DNA of 64,000 nucleotides from Paraburkholderia sp. Ac-20340 (GTDB lineage: Bacteria; Pseudomonadota; Gammaproteobacteria; Burkholderiales; Burkholderiaceae). Shown here piece by piece: positions 36,093 through 44,304 of this stretch. A model generated the notes under the pieces. The model saw only the letters and a program-made list of their open reading frames with translations, was not told the DNA's origin and did not search any database. How positions within the stretch are numbered: the stretch's first letter is position 1; each line of letters begins with the position of its first letter. A program made the translations under genes and the position numbers. The DNA lies in the NCBI RefSeq assembly GCF_017104965.1, contig NZ_JAAGPR010000022.1, positions 1 through 64,000 of the forward strand, given 5' to 3'.

Positions 36093-37235
36093 ATGAATTT
36101 CCAGCACACCGAAGACCGCCGCATGCTCGCGGATACGCTCAATCGTTTCATCGCCGAGCAGTATGGTTTCGAAACGCGCGATAAAATCGCGCGCTCCAGT
36201 GAAGGTTTTAGCGCGGATTTGTGGGGCCGTTTCGCGGAACTCGGCGTGATCGGCGCGCTGTTCGACGAGGCCGATGGCGGTTTCGGCGGCCAGGGTTTCG
36301 ACGTGGCCGTGGTGTTCGAAGCGCTCGGGCGCGGGCTCGTGGTCGAGCCGTTTCTCGATACGCTGATGGTGGGCCGTGCGCTCGCGCATGCCGGCAACGA
36401 AGCGCAGCGCGCGCGGATTGCAGCGCTGATCGACGGCTCGCAGATCGCCGCGCTCGCGCACGACGAACCGGGCTCGCATTACGAAGCGTCGCGCGTCGCC
36501 ACGCGTGCCGAAAAGAACGGCGACGGCTGGCTGCTGCATGGCGCGAAAGGCGTCGTGCAGCACGCCGAACATGCCGATGTATGGCTCGTTTCGGCGCGCA
36601 CCTCGGGCAGCGAATTCGACGAAAGCGGCATTTCGCTCTTTCTCGTGCCGCGCGATGCAGCGGGTGTGAGCGTGCGCGGCTATCGCAAGATCGACGGCGG
36701 ACGCGCGGCGGAAGTCACGCTCGACAACGTATCGATTGGCGCGGAGGCGCTGCTCGGCGCAACGGGCAGCGGCTTCGCCACGCTCGAATATGCGCGCGGT
36801 TACGGCCTGATCGCGCTCGCCGCGGAAGCGCTCGGCGCGATGGACGTCACGCGCGATTTCACGCTCGAATATCTGCGCACGCGCAAGCAGTTCGGTCTGC
36901 CGCTCGGCAGCTTCCAGGCCTTGCAGCATCGCATGGCCGATCTGCTGCTCGAAATCGAACAGGCGCGTTCAGCCGTGATCAACGCGGCCGCCGCCGTCGA
37001 TGCGCCGCGCGTGCAGCGCGAACGCGCGCTCTCGGCCGCGAAGTACACGATCGGGCGGATTGGCGCGCGCGTGGCCGAAGAAGCGATCCAGCTGCATGGC
37101 GGCATCGGCATGACGTGGGAGCTGCCGCTCGCGCATTACGCCAAGCGGCTCGTGATGATCGATCATCAACTCGGCGACGAGGATCATCATCTCGCGCGCT
37201 ATATCGCACTGGAAAACGCCGCTGCAACGGCATGA
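36093..37235 (+). CDS. Acyl-CoA dehydrogenase, PimC-like small subunit
   Basis: The 380-residue protein begins MNFQHTEDRRMLADTLNRFIAEQYGFETRDK and has the acyl-CoA dehydrogenase fold: GVIGALFDEADGGFGGQGFDVAVVFEALGRG, then a diverged middle domain and HGGIGMTWELPLAHYAKRL. The C-terminus ends in IDHQLGDEDHHLARY, with no IYEGT base motif. This matches the second subunit of heteromeric PimCD-like dehydrogenases. It starts 11 bp after the preceding gene, with AGAGG as ribosome-binding site. Confidence 0.9.
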   Translation: MNFQHTEDRRMLADTLNRFIAEQYGFETRDKIARSSEGFSADLWGRFAELGVIGALFDEADGGFGGQGFDVAVVFEALGRGLVVEPFLDTLMVGRALAHAGNEAQRARIAALIDGSQIAALAHDEPGSHYEASRVATRAEKNGDGWLLHGAKGVVQHAEHADVWLVSARTSGSEFDESGISLFLVPRDAAGVSVRGYRKIDGGRAAEVTLDNVSIGAEALLGATGSGFATLEYARGYGLIALAAEALGAMDVTRDFTLEYLRTRKQFGLPLGSFQALQHRMADLLLEIEQARSAVINAAAAVDAPRVQRERALSAAKYTIGRIGARVAEEAIQLHGGIGMTWELPLAHYAKRLVMIDHQLGDEDHHLARYIALENAAATA

Positions 37236-37328
37236 ACCTGGCGTACTGAGCACGACGATGCGAAGGCGCGCGCCAGCTTCATGCTCACGCGCGGCCTTCC
37301 ATACATAACGATTCAGGAGTGCCTGCTG

Positions 37329-38555
37329 ATGCAGTCGGAAAACAAGGGCGGGCAAAGCGGCCTGCCGCTCGCGGGCATACGCGTGCTCGATCTCTCGCGC
37401 ATTCTCGCGGGGCCGTGGAGCGCAATGGTGCTCGGCGATCTGGGCGCGGAAGTCATCAAGGTCGAGCATCCCGATCGCGGCGACGATACGCGCGATTGGG
37501 GCCTGCGTATCGGCCAGACCGAGACCGCGTATTTCAACAGCGTGAACCGCAACAAGCGCTCGATCACGCTCGATCTGCAAACGCCCGAAGGCCAGCAGAT
37601 CGCGCGCGATCTGGCCAAAACCTGCGATGTCGTGGTGCAGAACTTCAAGTTCGGCGGCGCGGAAAAACTCGGGCTCGGCTACGCGCAATTGAGCGCGGAG
37701 AATCCGCGTCTGGTTTATTGCTCGATCTCGGGCTATGACCGTTCGGGGCCCGAAGCAAAACGTCCGGGCTACGATCTCGTGGTGCAAGGCGAAGCCGGTT
37801 TGATGGCGCTGAATGGCGACGCCAATCAGCCGCCGCTGAAATTCGGCGTGGCCGCCGTCGATCTGTTTACCGGCATGTATTCCGCGCAGGCGATGCTCGC
37901 GGCGCTGTTCGAGCGCGAACGCACCGGGCGTGGACGTCACGTCGAAATGGCGCTTTTCGACTGCGGTCTGATGATCACGTCGTACTACGGGCTGGAAGCG
38001 CTCGTGATGGGCGAAGATCCGCCGCGCTATGGCAACGCGCATCCGTCCATCGTGCCTTATGGCGTGTTCGATGCGGCAGATGGCCCGCTTGTCATTACGG
38101 TCGGCAATAACAGTCAGTTCGAGCGTTTCGCGCGCGAAGTGCTCGAGCGCCCCGATCTCGCCGACGATGCGCGCTACAAGACCAATATTCTGCGCTCGCA
38201 GAATCGCGCGGTGCTGTTGCCCGAACTCACGCGCGAACTCGCCAGCCGTCCGCGCAAGCTGCTGCTCGAACGCCTCGCGGGCGCGGGCATTCCGTGCGGC
38301 GAAGTCGCGGGCTTGCGCGAAGCGCTGCTGTCGCCGCGCGCGACCGAAGCGGGGCTCGTTACGCAACAAGCGCATCCGCATACGGAAAGCGGCACGACGC
38401 CCGTGCTCGCGCCGCCCTGGCGCTTCGACGGCGAACGCATGCCGGTGCGCCGCGCGCCGCCGCAACTGGGCGAAGGCACGCGCGAAGTGCTGGCTGAAAC
38501 GCTCGGTTACTCGGACGATCAGCTTGCGCAGTTGAAGAACAAAGGCGTCATTTGA
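37329..38555 (+). CDS. CaiB/BaiF-family (class III) CoA-transferase
   Basis: The 408-residue protein has the class III CoA-transferase hallmarks: LPLAGIRVLDLSRILAGPWSAMVLGDLGAEVIKVEHPDRGDDTR, LDLQTPEGQQIARDL, and SISGYDRSGPEAKRPGYDLVVQGEAGLM. The catalytic aspartate of this family lies in the GYDLVVQ segment. It would activate the pathway acid by transferring CoA from a donor such as succinyl-CoA, which may explain why no acyl-CoA ligase is present in the operon. The ATG at 37329 has an AGGAG ribosome-binding site. An upstream ATG at 37281 gives an unconserved extension. Confidence 0.92.
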   Translation: MQSENKGGQSGLPLAGIRVLDLSRILAGPWSAMVLGDLGAEVIKVEHPDRGDDTRDWGLRIGQTETAYFNSVNRNKRSITLDLQTPEGQQIARDLAKTCDVVVQNFKFGGAEKLGLGYAQLSAENPRLVYCSISGYDRSGPEAKRPGYDLVVQGEAGLMALNGDANQPPLKFGVAAVDLFTGMYSAQAMLAALFERERTGRGRHVEMALFDCGLMITSYYGLEALVMGEDPPRYGNAHPSIVPYGVFDAADGPLVITVGNNSQFERFAREVLERPDLADDARYKTNILRSQNRAVLLPELTRELASRPRKLLLERLAGAGIPCGEVAGLREALLSPRATEAGLVTQQAHPHTESGTTPVLAPPWRFDGERMPVRRAPPQLGEGTREVLAETLGYSDDQLAQLKNKGVI

Positions 38556-38597
38556 TTATTTAACCGATTTAAAACCTGTTGGATCAGGAGGCGTGTT

Positions 38598-39347
38598 GTG
38601 AAGATTCTGGTACCCGTCAAGCGCGTAGTCGATTACAACGTGAAGGTTCGTGTGAAGTCGGATGGCACGGGCGTCGACATCGCGAACGTGAAAATGTCGA
38701 TGAACCCGTTCGACGAAATCGCTGTTGAAGAAGCGGTGCGTCTGAAGGAAGCGGGTGTGGCGACGGAAGTGATTGCTGTGTCCGCAGGCGTGACGCAGGC
38801 TCAGGAAACGCTGCGCACGGCGCTGGCGATCGGCGCGGATCGCGCGATCCTGATCGAGTCGAACGAAGACCTGCAACCGCTGGCTGTCGCGAAGCTGCTC
38901 AAGGCGCTGGTCGACAAGGAACAGCCGCAGCTCGTCATCCTGGGCAAGCAGGCGATTGACGACGATTCGAACCAGACCGGCCAGATGCTCGCCGCACTGG
39001 CGGATCTGCCGCAAGCGACGTTCGCTTCGAAGATCACGGTGGCAGACGGCAAGGCGACGGTTGCGCGTGAAGTCGATGGCGGCGCGGAAACGCTCTCGCT
39101 GACGCTGCCTGCAGTGGTCACGACGGACCTGCGCCTGAACGAGCCGCGCTACGTCACGCTGCCGAACATCATGAAGGCGAAGAAGAAGCCGCTGGAAACG
39201 ATCAAGCCGGAAGACCTCGGTGTGGACGTCACGCCGCGTCTGAAGACCCTGAAGGTTGCCGAGCCGCCCAAGCGCAGCGCAGGTGTGAAGGTCGCGGACG
39301 TGAAGACGCTGGTCGAGAAGCTGAAGACCGAAGCCAAGGTGCTGTAA
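38598..39347 (+). CDS. etfB: Electron transfer flavoprotein beta subunit
   Basis: The 249-residue protein starts at a GTG and opens KILVPVKRVVDYNVKVRVKSDGTGVD, with AMP-binding and interface segments MSMNPFDEIAVEEAVRLKEAG, ALAIGADRAILIES and LGKQAIDDDSNQTGQMLAALADLPQATFASKI. With EtfA it takes electrons from acyl-CoA dehydrogenases and passes them to ETF-ubiquinone oxidoreductase. An AGGAGG ribosome-binding site lies before the GTG. Codon choice is somewhat more housekeeping-like than in the preceding genes, so it may also serve other dehydrogenases. Confidence 0.96.
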   Translation: MKILVPVKRVVDYNVKVRVKSDGTGVDIANVKMSMNPFDEIAVEEAVRLKEAGVATEVIAVSAGVTQAQETLRTALAIGADRAILIESNEDLQPLAVAKLLKALVDKEQPQLVILGKQAIDDDSNQTGQMLAALADLPQATFASKITVADGKATVAREVDGGAETLSLTLPAVVTTDLRLNEPRYVTLPNIMKAKKKPLETIKPEDLGVDVTPRLKTLKVAEPPKRSAGVKVADVKTLVEKLKTEAKVL

Positions 39348-39363
39348 GGGGAGCGAGAAGAAA

Positions 39364-40308
39364 ATGACGAATCTGGTTAATCTGGTAATCGCTGAACACG
39401 ACGGTCAGTCGATCAAGGCCGCCACGCTGAATACGGTGGCAGCGGCACAGAAGATCGGCGGCGACGTGCACGTGCTGATCGCAGGTCACAACGCGCAAGC
39501 GGCTGCAGATGCAGCAGCGAAGATCGCTGGCGTTTCGAAGGTGCTGCTCGCCGACGCGCCGCAACTCGCGCAGGGTCTGGCCGAGAACGTCGAAGCCACG
39601 GTTCTCGCCATCGCGAAGAACTACTCGCACATCCTGGCTCCGGCAACGGCAGCGGGCAAGAACGTCACGCCGCGTATCGCTGCGAAGCTCGACGTCGCGC
39701 AGATCAGCGACATCACGGCAGTCGATTCGCCGGACACGTTCGAGCGCCCGATCTACGCTGGCAACGCGATTGCGACGGTGCAATCGGCTGATCCGGTCAA
39801 GGTCATCACGGTCCGTACGACGGCATTCGACGCAGTGGCGGCCGTTGGCGGCAGCGCAGCCATCGAAAAGCTCGGAGCTGCAGCCGACAACGGCAAGGCA
39901 GCCTTCGTTGGCCGCGAAGTCACGAAGCTCGACCGCCCGGAACTCACGAGCGCGAAGATCATCGTCTCGGGTGGCCGTGGTCTGGGTAGCGGTGAGAACT
40001 ACACGCAAGTGCTGGAACCGCTGGCCGACAAGCTGAACGCCGCGCTGGGCGCATCGCGTGCAGCCGTCGATGCTGGTTATGTGCCGAACGATTACCAGGT
40101 CGGTCAAACCGGCAAGATCGTTGCGCCGCAACTGTATGTTGCGGTGGGCATCTCGGGTGCGATCCAGCATCTGGCCGGCATGAAGGACTCGAAGGTCATC
40201 GTCGCGATCAACAAGGACGAAGAAGCGCCGATCTTCAGCGTGGCCGATTACGGCCTCGTCGGCGATCTGTTCACCGTGACGCCTGAACTGGCCGCCGCGC
40301 TCGGCTAA
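39364..40308 (+). CDS. etfA: Electron transfer flavoprotein alpha subunit
   Basis: The 314-residue protein has the N-terminal ETF domain (NLVNLVIAEHDGQSIKAATLNTVAAAQKIG) and the C-terminal FAD-binding region GGRGLGSGENYTQVLEPLADKLNAALGASRAAVDAGYVPNDYQVGQTGKIVAPQLYVAVGISGAIQHLAGMKDSK and VADYGLVGDLF. It binds FAD and forms the heterodimer with EtfB, which lies 16 bp upstream. It is the last gene of the operon. Confidence 0.97.
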   Translation: MTNLVNLVIAEHDGQSIKAATLNTVAAAQKIGGDVHVLIAGHNAQAAADAAAKIAGVSKVLLADAPQLAQGLAENVEATVLAIAKNYSHILAPATAAGKNVTPRIAAKLDVAQISDITAVDSPDTFERPIYAGNAIATVQSADPVKVITVRTTAFDAVAAVGGSAAIEKLGAAADNGKAAFVGREVTKLDRPELTSAKIIVSGGRGLGSGENYTQVLEPLADKLNAALGASRAAVDAGYVPNDYQVGQTGKIVAPQLYVAVGISGAIQHLAGMKDSKVIVAINKDEEAPIFSVADYGLVGDLFTVTPELAAALG

Positions 40309-40341
40309 ACGCCACACCGCGCGCAAAAGCGCGCAAACCCC

Positions 40342-40386
40342 GCCCCGCCGCGTATGCAGAACGCACGCGCGCGGGGCGTTTTCATT
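40342..40386 (+). terminator. Probable terminator of the acyl-CoA/etf operon
   Basis: A GC-rich imperfect hairpin pairs CGCCCCGCCGCGT-like sequence with ACGCACGCGCGCGGGGCG, and TTTTC follows. It lies about 35 bp after etfA. Confidence 0.55.
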
Positions 40387-40523
40387 GGCGCCGACACCGC
40401 ATCGCCCACACATCGCCGCACCCGGTTATATTGCGCGTGGAACCGCGCAAAGCCTCGCCTGCGCCCGCCGCCATTCCATCGGCACTGATCGACACACTCG
40501 CCAGCCAAGCAAACGCCCTCGCG

Positions 40524-42701
40524 ATGGAGCACGCCTACGTCCAGTTGCTGCACCTGCTCGCCGATTACCCCGGCTGGACGCTCGCGTTCGTGGTGCTCGC
40601 AGCTTTCCTGGAGTCCCTGGCGCTGATCGGCACGTTCTTCCCCGGCAGCACCGCCATGTTCATCGCCGGCGCTTTCGCGGGCACCGGCACGCTCAATCTG
40701 GGCTGGCTGTTCGTCTGCGCCATCGCGGGCGCGGTGGCCGGCGACGCGCTGAGCTTCTGGATCGGCCATCGCTACCGCGACTCCATCGCGCGCGTCTGGC
40801 CGTTCAGCAAGCATCCGGCGATCCTCGAAAAAGCCCAGGCGTACTTCGTGAGCCACGGCACGCGCAGCGTGATCCTCGCGCGTTTCGTCGCGCCGCTGCG
40901 CGCCGTGGTGCCCATCGTCGCGGGCATGGCCGGCATGGCGCCGTGGCGCTTCTTCGTGATGAACGTGGTGTCCGCACTGGTCTGGGCGCCCGCGCACATC
41001 CTGCCGGGCGTGGTGTTCGGCGCGTCGCTGCAACTGGCGGGCGCGGTGTCGTTCCGGCTGGTGGTCGCCCTCGCCATGATCGTGCTCGCGCTCTGGCTGA
41101 TCTGGCGGTTCACGCACATCCTGCTGGAACATCTGGACAACTGGGCCAGCGCCTCGCGGCGCGGCGTGTCGCGCTGGGCGTCGCAGCATGAAGGCACCGC
41201 GGCGCGCCGCCTCGTGCGCCTGCTCGATCCGAAACAGCCCGCGCTGGGCGCGGTGCTCGTCATCACCGCGCTCGTGCCGCTGTGCGCGGCGGTGTTTTCG
41301 TACATCCTCGGCAACCTGCTGCGCGGCGATCCGCTCGTGCAGATCGACCAGTCGGTGCGCCAGTTCCTGCAGTCGATCCACACGACCTGGGCGGACACCG
41401 TGCTCGCGCACGTCGAAACGCTGGGCAGCAACTACACGCTCGCCGCGCTCGTGCTGACCGTGACGGCGTGGATGGCCGTGGAGCGGCGCTGGCGCACCAT
41501 CACCTACTGGATGCTGGCGGCGGCGCTTTCGCAGGTGCTGATCCTGCTGCTGCGGTTCGCGATCCACCACGGCTCGCCGGGCGCCGCGCACGTGGGCGCC
41601 TACGTGTTCCCGAGCGACCGCGTGGCGTCGATGGTGATCGTCTACGGCTTCACGATGTTCCTGCTGGTGCGCCGCGTGAAGATGATCGAGGCGGCCATCG
41701 TCGCGACGGTCGGCAACGGCATCGTCGTATCGGTTACGTTCGCGGGCCTGTATTTCGACCGCTTCCTGTTCTCGGACGCCATCGGCGGCGCGGCCTTTGC
41801 GTCGATCTGGGTGGCGGCAGTCGTGCTGCTGTCGCTGTGGCGCTATCCGGCGCGGCCCTCCGAGCGCAACGCGATGCCCGCCATCGTGTTCGCGGTGCTG
41901 GCGCTCGCGTTCGTGCTGCAGCGCGGCGTAGCCGAACGCGAGGCGGAGCGCGCGTCGAGCGCCACGGCCACGCCCACGGTGGTCGCGCAGATGACGTGGA
42001 CGGACACGCTCTGGCGCAATTTCGCCTGCTACCGCGTGGACATGAAAGGCGAGCGCCGCGAACCGATGACGCTCCAGTGGGCCGCCAGCGCCGCCGATCT
42101 GCGCGCCGCGCTGCACGAAGCGGGCTGGAGCGAAGGCGAGCAGATATCGGCGAAAAGCGTGCTTTCGCTGATCGCGCCGAACGTGGATGCGCTCTCGCTG
42201 CCGCTGCTGCCCAAGCTCAACAACGGCCTGCCTTCGACGCTGATGTTCGCGCGCGTGCACATCCCCGACGATCCGCAGCGCCCCGGCAGCCGCCGCGACG
42301 TGCTGCGCTTCTGGCCGACCGGCTATGCGCTGGCCGCGCGCGCGGGCTCGACGGCGGCGCAGGACGCGCGCAACGCTTTACAGACCGATGCGGTCACGCC
42401 CGCGACCATCGTCGCGAATGACGCGAGCGGAGCCAGCGACGCCAAACCCGTCATCGCAGCGCAGCAAGGCCCGGAACTCACGCCGATCTGGGTGGGCTCG
42501 CTGGTGCACGAGCGCCTGCGGCGCGCGTCCTGGCCTTTCAATGTGCTGACGACCTACGTCGACCACAAGCCGACGCTCATCCTCGACGCCGGCAGCAGCG
42601 CGAAAGACGGCGCACCGCCCGGCTGGCGCATCATCACGATGCCGGGCAGCGAGGGATGCGAGGGACGTCCGGTGATGCTGGTGGTCTCGGGCGGACGCTG
42701 A
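40524..42701 (+). CDS. DedA-PAP2-LssY fusion membrane protein
   Basis: The 725-residue protein joins three domains. A DedA/SNARE-associated domain (about 1-200) has FLESLALIGTFFPGSTAMFIAGAFAG, GDALSFWIGHRY and ARFVAPLRAVVPIVAGMAGM. A PAP2-like membrane domain (about 240-450) comes next. An LssY C-terminal domain (about 480-725) has TLWRNFACYRVD and GYALAARAGSTAAQ. DedA proteins are lipid-carrier flippase candidates, and PAP2 enzymes dephosphorylate lipids. Here the PAP2 catalytic motifs look degraded: FPSDR replaces PSGH, and the final SR-x5-H motif lacks the histidine. I prefer the ATG at 40524 because homology starts there, although TTG and GTG starts up to 40431 are possible. Confidence 0.82.
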   Translation: MEHAYVQLLHLLADYPGWTLAFVVLAAFLESLALIGTFFPGSTAMFIAGAFAGTGTLNLGWLFVCAIAGAVAGDALSFWIGHRYRDSIARVWPFSKHPAILEKAQAYFVSHGTRSVILARFVAPLRAVVPIVAGMAGMAPWRFFVMNVVSALVWAPAHILPGVVFGASLQLAGAVSFRLVVALAMIVLALWLIWRFTHILLEHLDNWASASRRGVSRWASQHEGTAARRLVRLLDPKQPALGAVLVITALVPLCAAVFSYILGNLLRGDPLVQIDQSVRQFLQSIHTTWADTVLAHVETLGSNYTLAALVLTVTAWMAVERRWRTITYWMLAAALSQVLILLLRFAIHHGSPGAAHVGAYVFPSDRVASMVIVYGFTMFLLVRRVKMIEAAIVATVGNGIVVSVTFAGLYFDRFLFSDAIGGAAFASIWVAAVVLLSLWRYPARPSERNAMPAIVFAVLALAFVLQRGVAEREAERASSATATPTVVAQMTWTDTLWRNFACYRVDMKGERREPMTLQWAASAADLRAALHEAGWSEGEQISAKSVLSLIAPNVDALSLPLLPKLNNGLPSTLMFARVHIPDDPQRPGSRRDVLRFWPTGYALAARAGSTAAQDARNALQTDAVTPATIVANDASGASDAKPVIAAQQGPELTPIWVGSLVHERLRRASWPFNVLTTYVDHKPTLILDAGSSAKDGAPPGWRIITMPGSEGCEGRPVMLVVSGGR

Positions 42702-42706
42702 GCGCG

Positions 42707-42982
42707 TCAGCCTTCGGGGCCGTCGCCCCAGTTGCCTGAAGCGTGATAGCGGTCGATGCGCTTGCGGGCATCGGTATAGGCCGCGTCCAGCGCGGCATCG
42801 GGGCCGATGTAATTGCGCATCAGATCGTGAAAGCGCACGCTGCGCCCTTCCAGATGCGCATCCGCGCCGTGCTTGCAGATATAGCCGCTGTAGTGGAACA
42901 GCGGCTCGGGCGAGCGCGGCCCGAATGCCGGAATCGGCAATACCCAGATTTCGAAGCCTTCGTGCTCGGTGTGATCCCACAT
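42707..42982 (-). CDS. Conserved hypothetical protein, 91 residues
   Basis: The small soluble protein begins MWDHTEHEGFEIWVLPIPAFG and contains LFHYSGYICKHGADAH and DAAYTDARKRIDRYHASGNWGDGPEG. There is no signal peptide or membrane helix. A GGAGACGC stretch lies before the ATG as ribosome-binding site. It converges with the DedA-PAP2-LssY gene five bases away. I do not recognise a functional family. Confidence 0.65.
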   Translation of the reverse strand: MWDHTEHEGFEIWVLPIPAFGPRSPEPLFHYSGYICKHGADAHLEGRSVRFHDLMRNYIGPDAALDAAYTDARKRIDRYHASGNWGDGPEG

Positions 42983-43227
42983 GGTGCGTCTCCTCTAGCG
43001 TCGGCACTCACCCTGGTTCTGGAAAAAACAGACCGCACGGCGACTATCCTCCCATGCCGTGACACCGTGCTGCAAACCGCGTTTGCCATGCTTGCCGCTT
43101 AAGCGCCTGCTTTTTAGAGTTTGGCTACACTATGCGAGCCCCGTGCGAGCACGCCCCGCGCGGGCGCACATGCGCAGGCACCCCGCAGCAGACTATTCAG
43201 CAGACTACTCGAGCGATACCCCACATC

Positions 43228-44304
43228 ATGACGCCGGCCTCACTCACGCAGGAACCGCAGTCCGTCTCCAGCGCCGTTACGCGCAGCGCCTTTTTCATCG
43301 TCGCGACCATCAACGAAGATGCCACGAGCCGCGCCGCCGTGCGCGCCTGGTGCGCAGACGTCGCCAATCTCGTGCGCGCGGTCGGCAAGCGCGTGCCGGG
43401 CGGCAATCTCTCGTGCGTGGTGGGCTTTTCCTCCGACGCCTGGGACAAGCTGTTCGGCGAGCCGCGCCCTGCCGCGCTGCATCCGTTTCGCGAATTCGGC
43501 TCGGGCGAGCGCAAGGCCATCGCCACGCCGGGCGACATCCTGATGCACATCCGCGCCGATCAGACCGATCTCTGTTTCGAACTGGCCACGCAACTGATGA
43601 AGCGCCTCGAAGGCGCGGTCACGACCGTGGACGAAGTGCACGGTTTCCGCAACTTCGACATGCGCGCGATGATCGGTTTCGTCGACGGCACGGAAAACCC
43701 GGTCGGCAACGAAGCCGTGCATTTCACGGTGATTCAGGATGAAGACGCCGAATTCGCGGGCGGCAGCTACGTGCTGGTGCAGAAGTACCTGCACGACATG
43801 AAGGGCTGGAACGCGCTGCCCGTGGAGGCGCAGGAACACATCATCGGGCGCACCAAGCTGCAGGACATCGAACTCGACGAAGGCGTGAAGCCGAGCTGGT
43901 CGCATAGCTCGCTCACCACGCTCGACGACGCCCAGGGCAACGAGATCAAGATCCTGCGCGACAACATGCCGTTCGGCCGTCCGGGCCAGGGTGAATTCGG
44001 CACCTACTTCATCGGCTATGCGCGCGATCCGCAGCCCATCGAACAGATGCTGGAGAACATGTTCGTCGGCCTGCCGCCGGGCAATTACGACCGTCTGCTC
44101 GACTTCAGCCGCGCGGTGACCGGCGGGCTGTTTTTCGTGCCGTCGCAGCCGCTGCTCGAAGCGCTCGCGGATCAGGAGCCGGGCGCGGCGCCCACGATCG
44201 ACGTGGACAGCCACGATCAAACTGAATCCGAGCCCGCCACCGCAATTTCCGCGGACGGCTCGCTCGCCATCGGTTCCCTTAAAGGAGCACCCCGGTATGA
44301 ATAA
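43228..44304 (+). CDS. dypB: Dye-decolourising peroxidase, encapsulin cargo
   Basis: The 358-residue heme peroxidase has the DyP signature GFVDGTENP with catalytic D153, a proximal heme-ligand candidate H226 in KPSWSHSS, and distal R244 in ILRDNMPFG. The C-terminal 16 residues, after an acidic linker, contain DGSLAIGSLKG (343-353), nearly identical to the family 1 encapsulin cargo-loading peptide consensus. It should therefore be packed inside the encapsulin shell encoded next. No signal peptide is present. The ATG at 43228 is chosen from the start of similarity, and a good ribosome-binding site is lacking. A 12-bp direct repeat (43187-43210) precedes it. The stop overlaps the shell gene by eight bases. 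Confidence 0.95.
   Translation: MTPASLTQEPQSVSSAVTRSAFFIVATINEDATSRAAVRAWCADVANLVRAVGKRVPGGNLSCVVGFSSDAWDKLFGEPRPAALHPFREFGSGERKAIATPGDILMHIRADQTDLCFELATQLMKRLEGAVTTVDEVHGFRNFDMRAMIGFVDGTENPVGNEAVHFTVIQDEDAEFAGGSYVLVQKYLHDMKGWNALPVEAQEHIIGRTKLQDIELDEGVKPSWSHSSLTTLDDAQGNEIKILRDNMPFGRPGQGEFGTYFIGYARDPQPIEQMLENMFVGLPPGNYDRLLDFSRAVTGGLFFVPSQPLLEALADQEPGAAPTIDVDSHDQTESEPATAISADGSLAIGSLKGAPRYE
44281..44287 (+). promoter_or_regulatory. Ribosome-binding site of encapsulin gene within the cargo peptide codons
   Basis: AAAGGAG at 44281-44287 is a strong Shine-Dalgarno sequence 9 bases before the encapsulin ATG. The same bases form the Lys-Gly codons of the SLKG cargo-loading motif of the peroxidase. 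Confidence 0.85.

Noticed and set aside
43187..43210. 12-bp direct repeat before the peroxidase gene as an insertion footprint
   Set aside because: Only two adjacent copies with one mismatch and no mobile-element sequence between or beside them.
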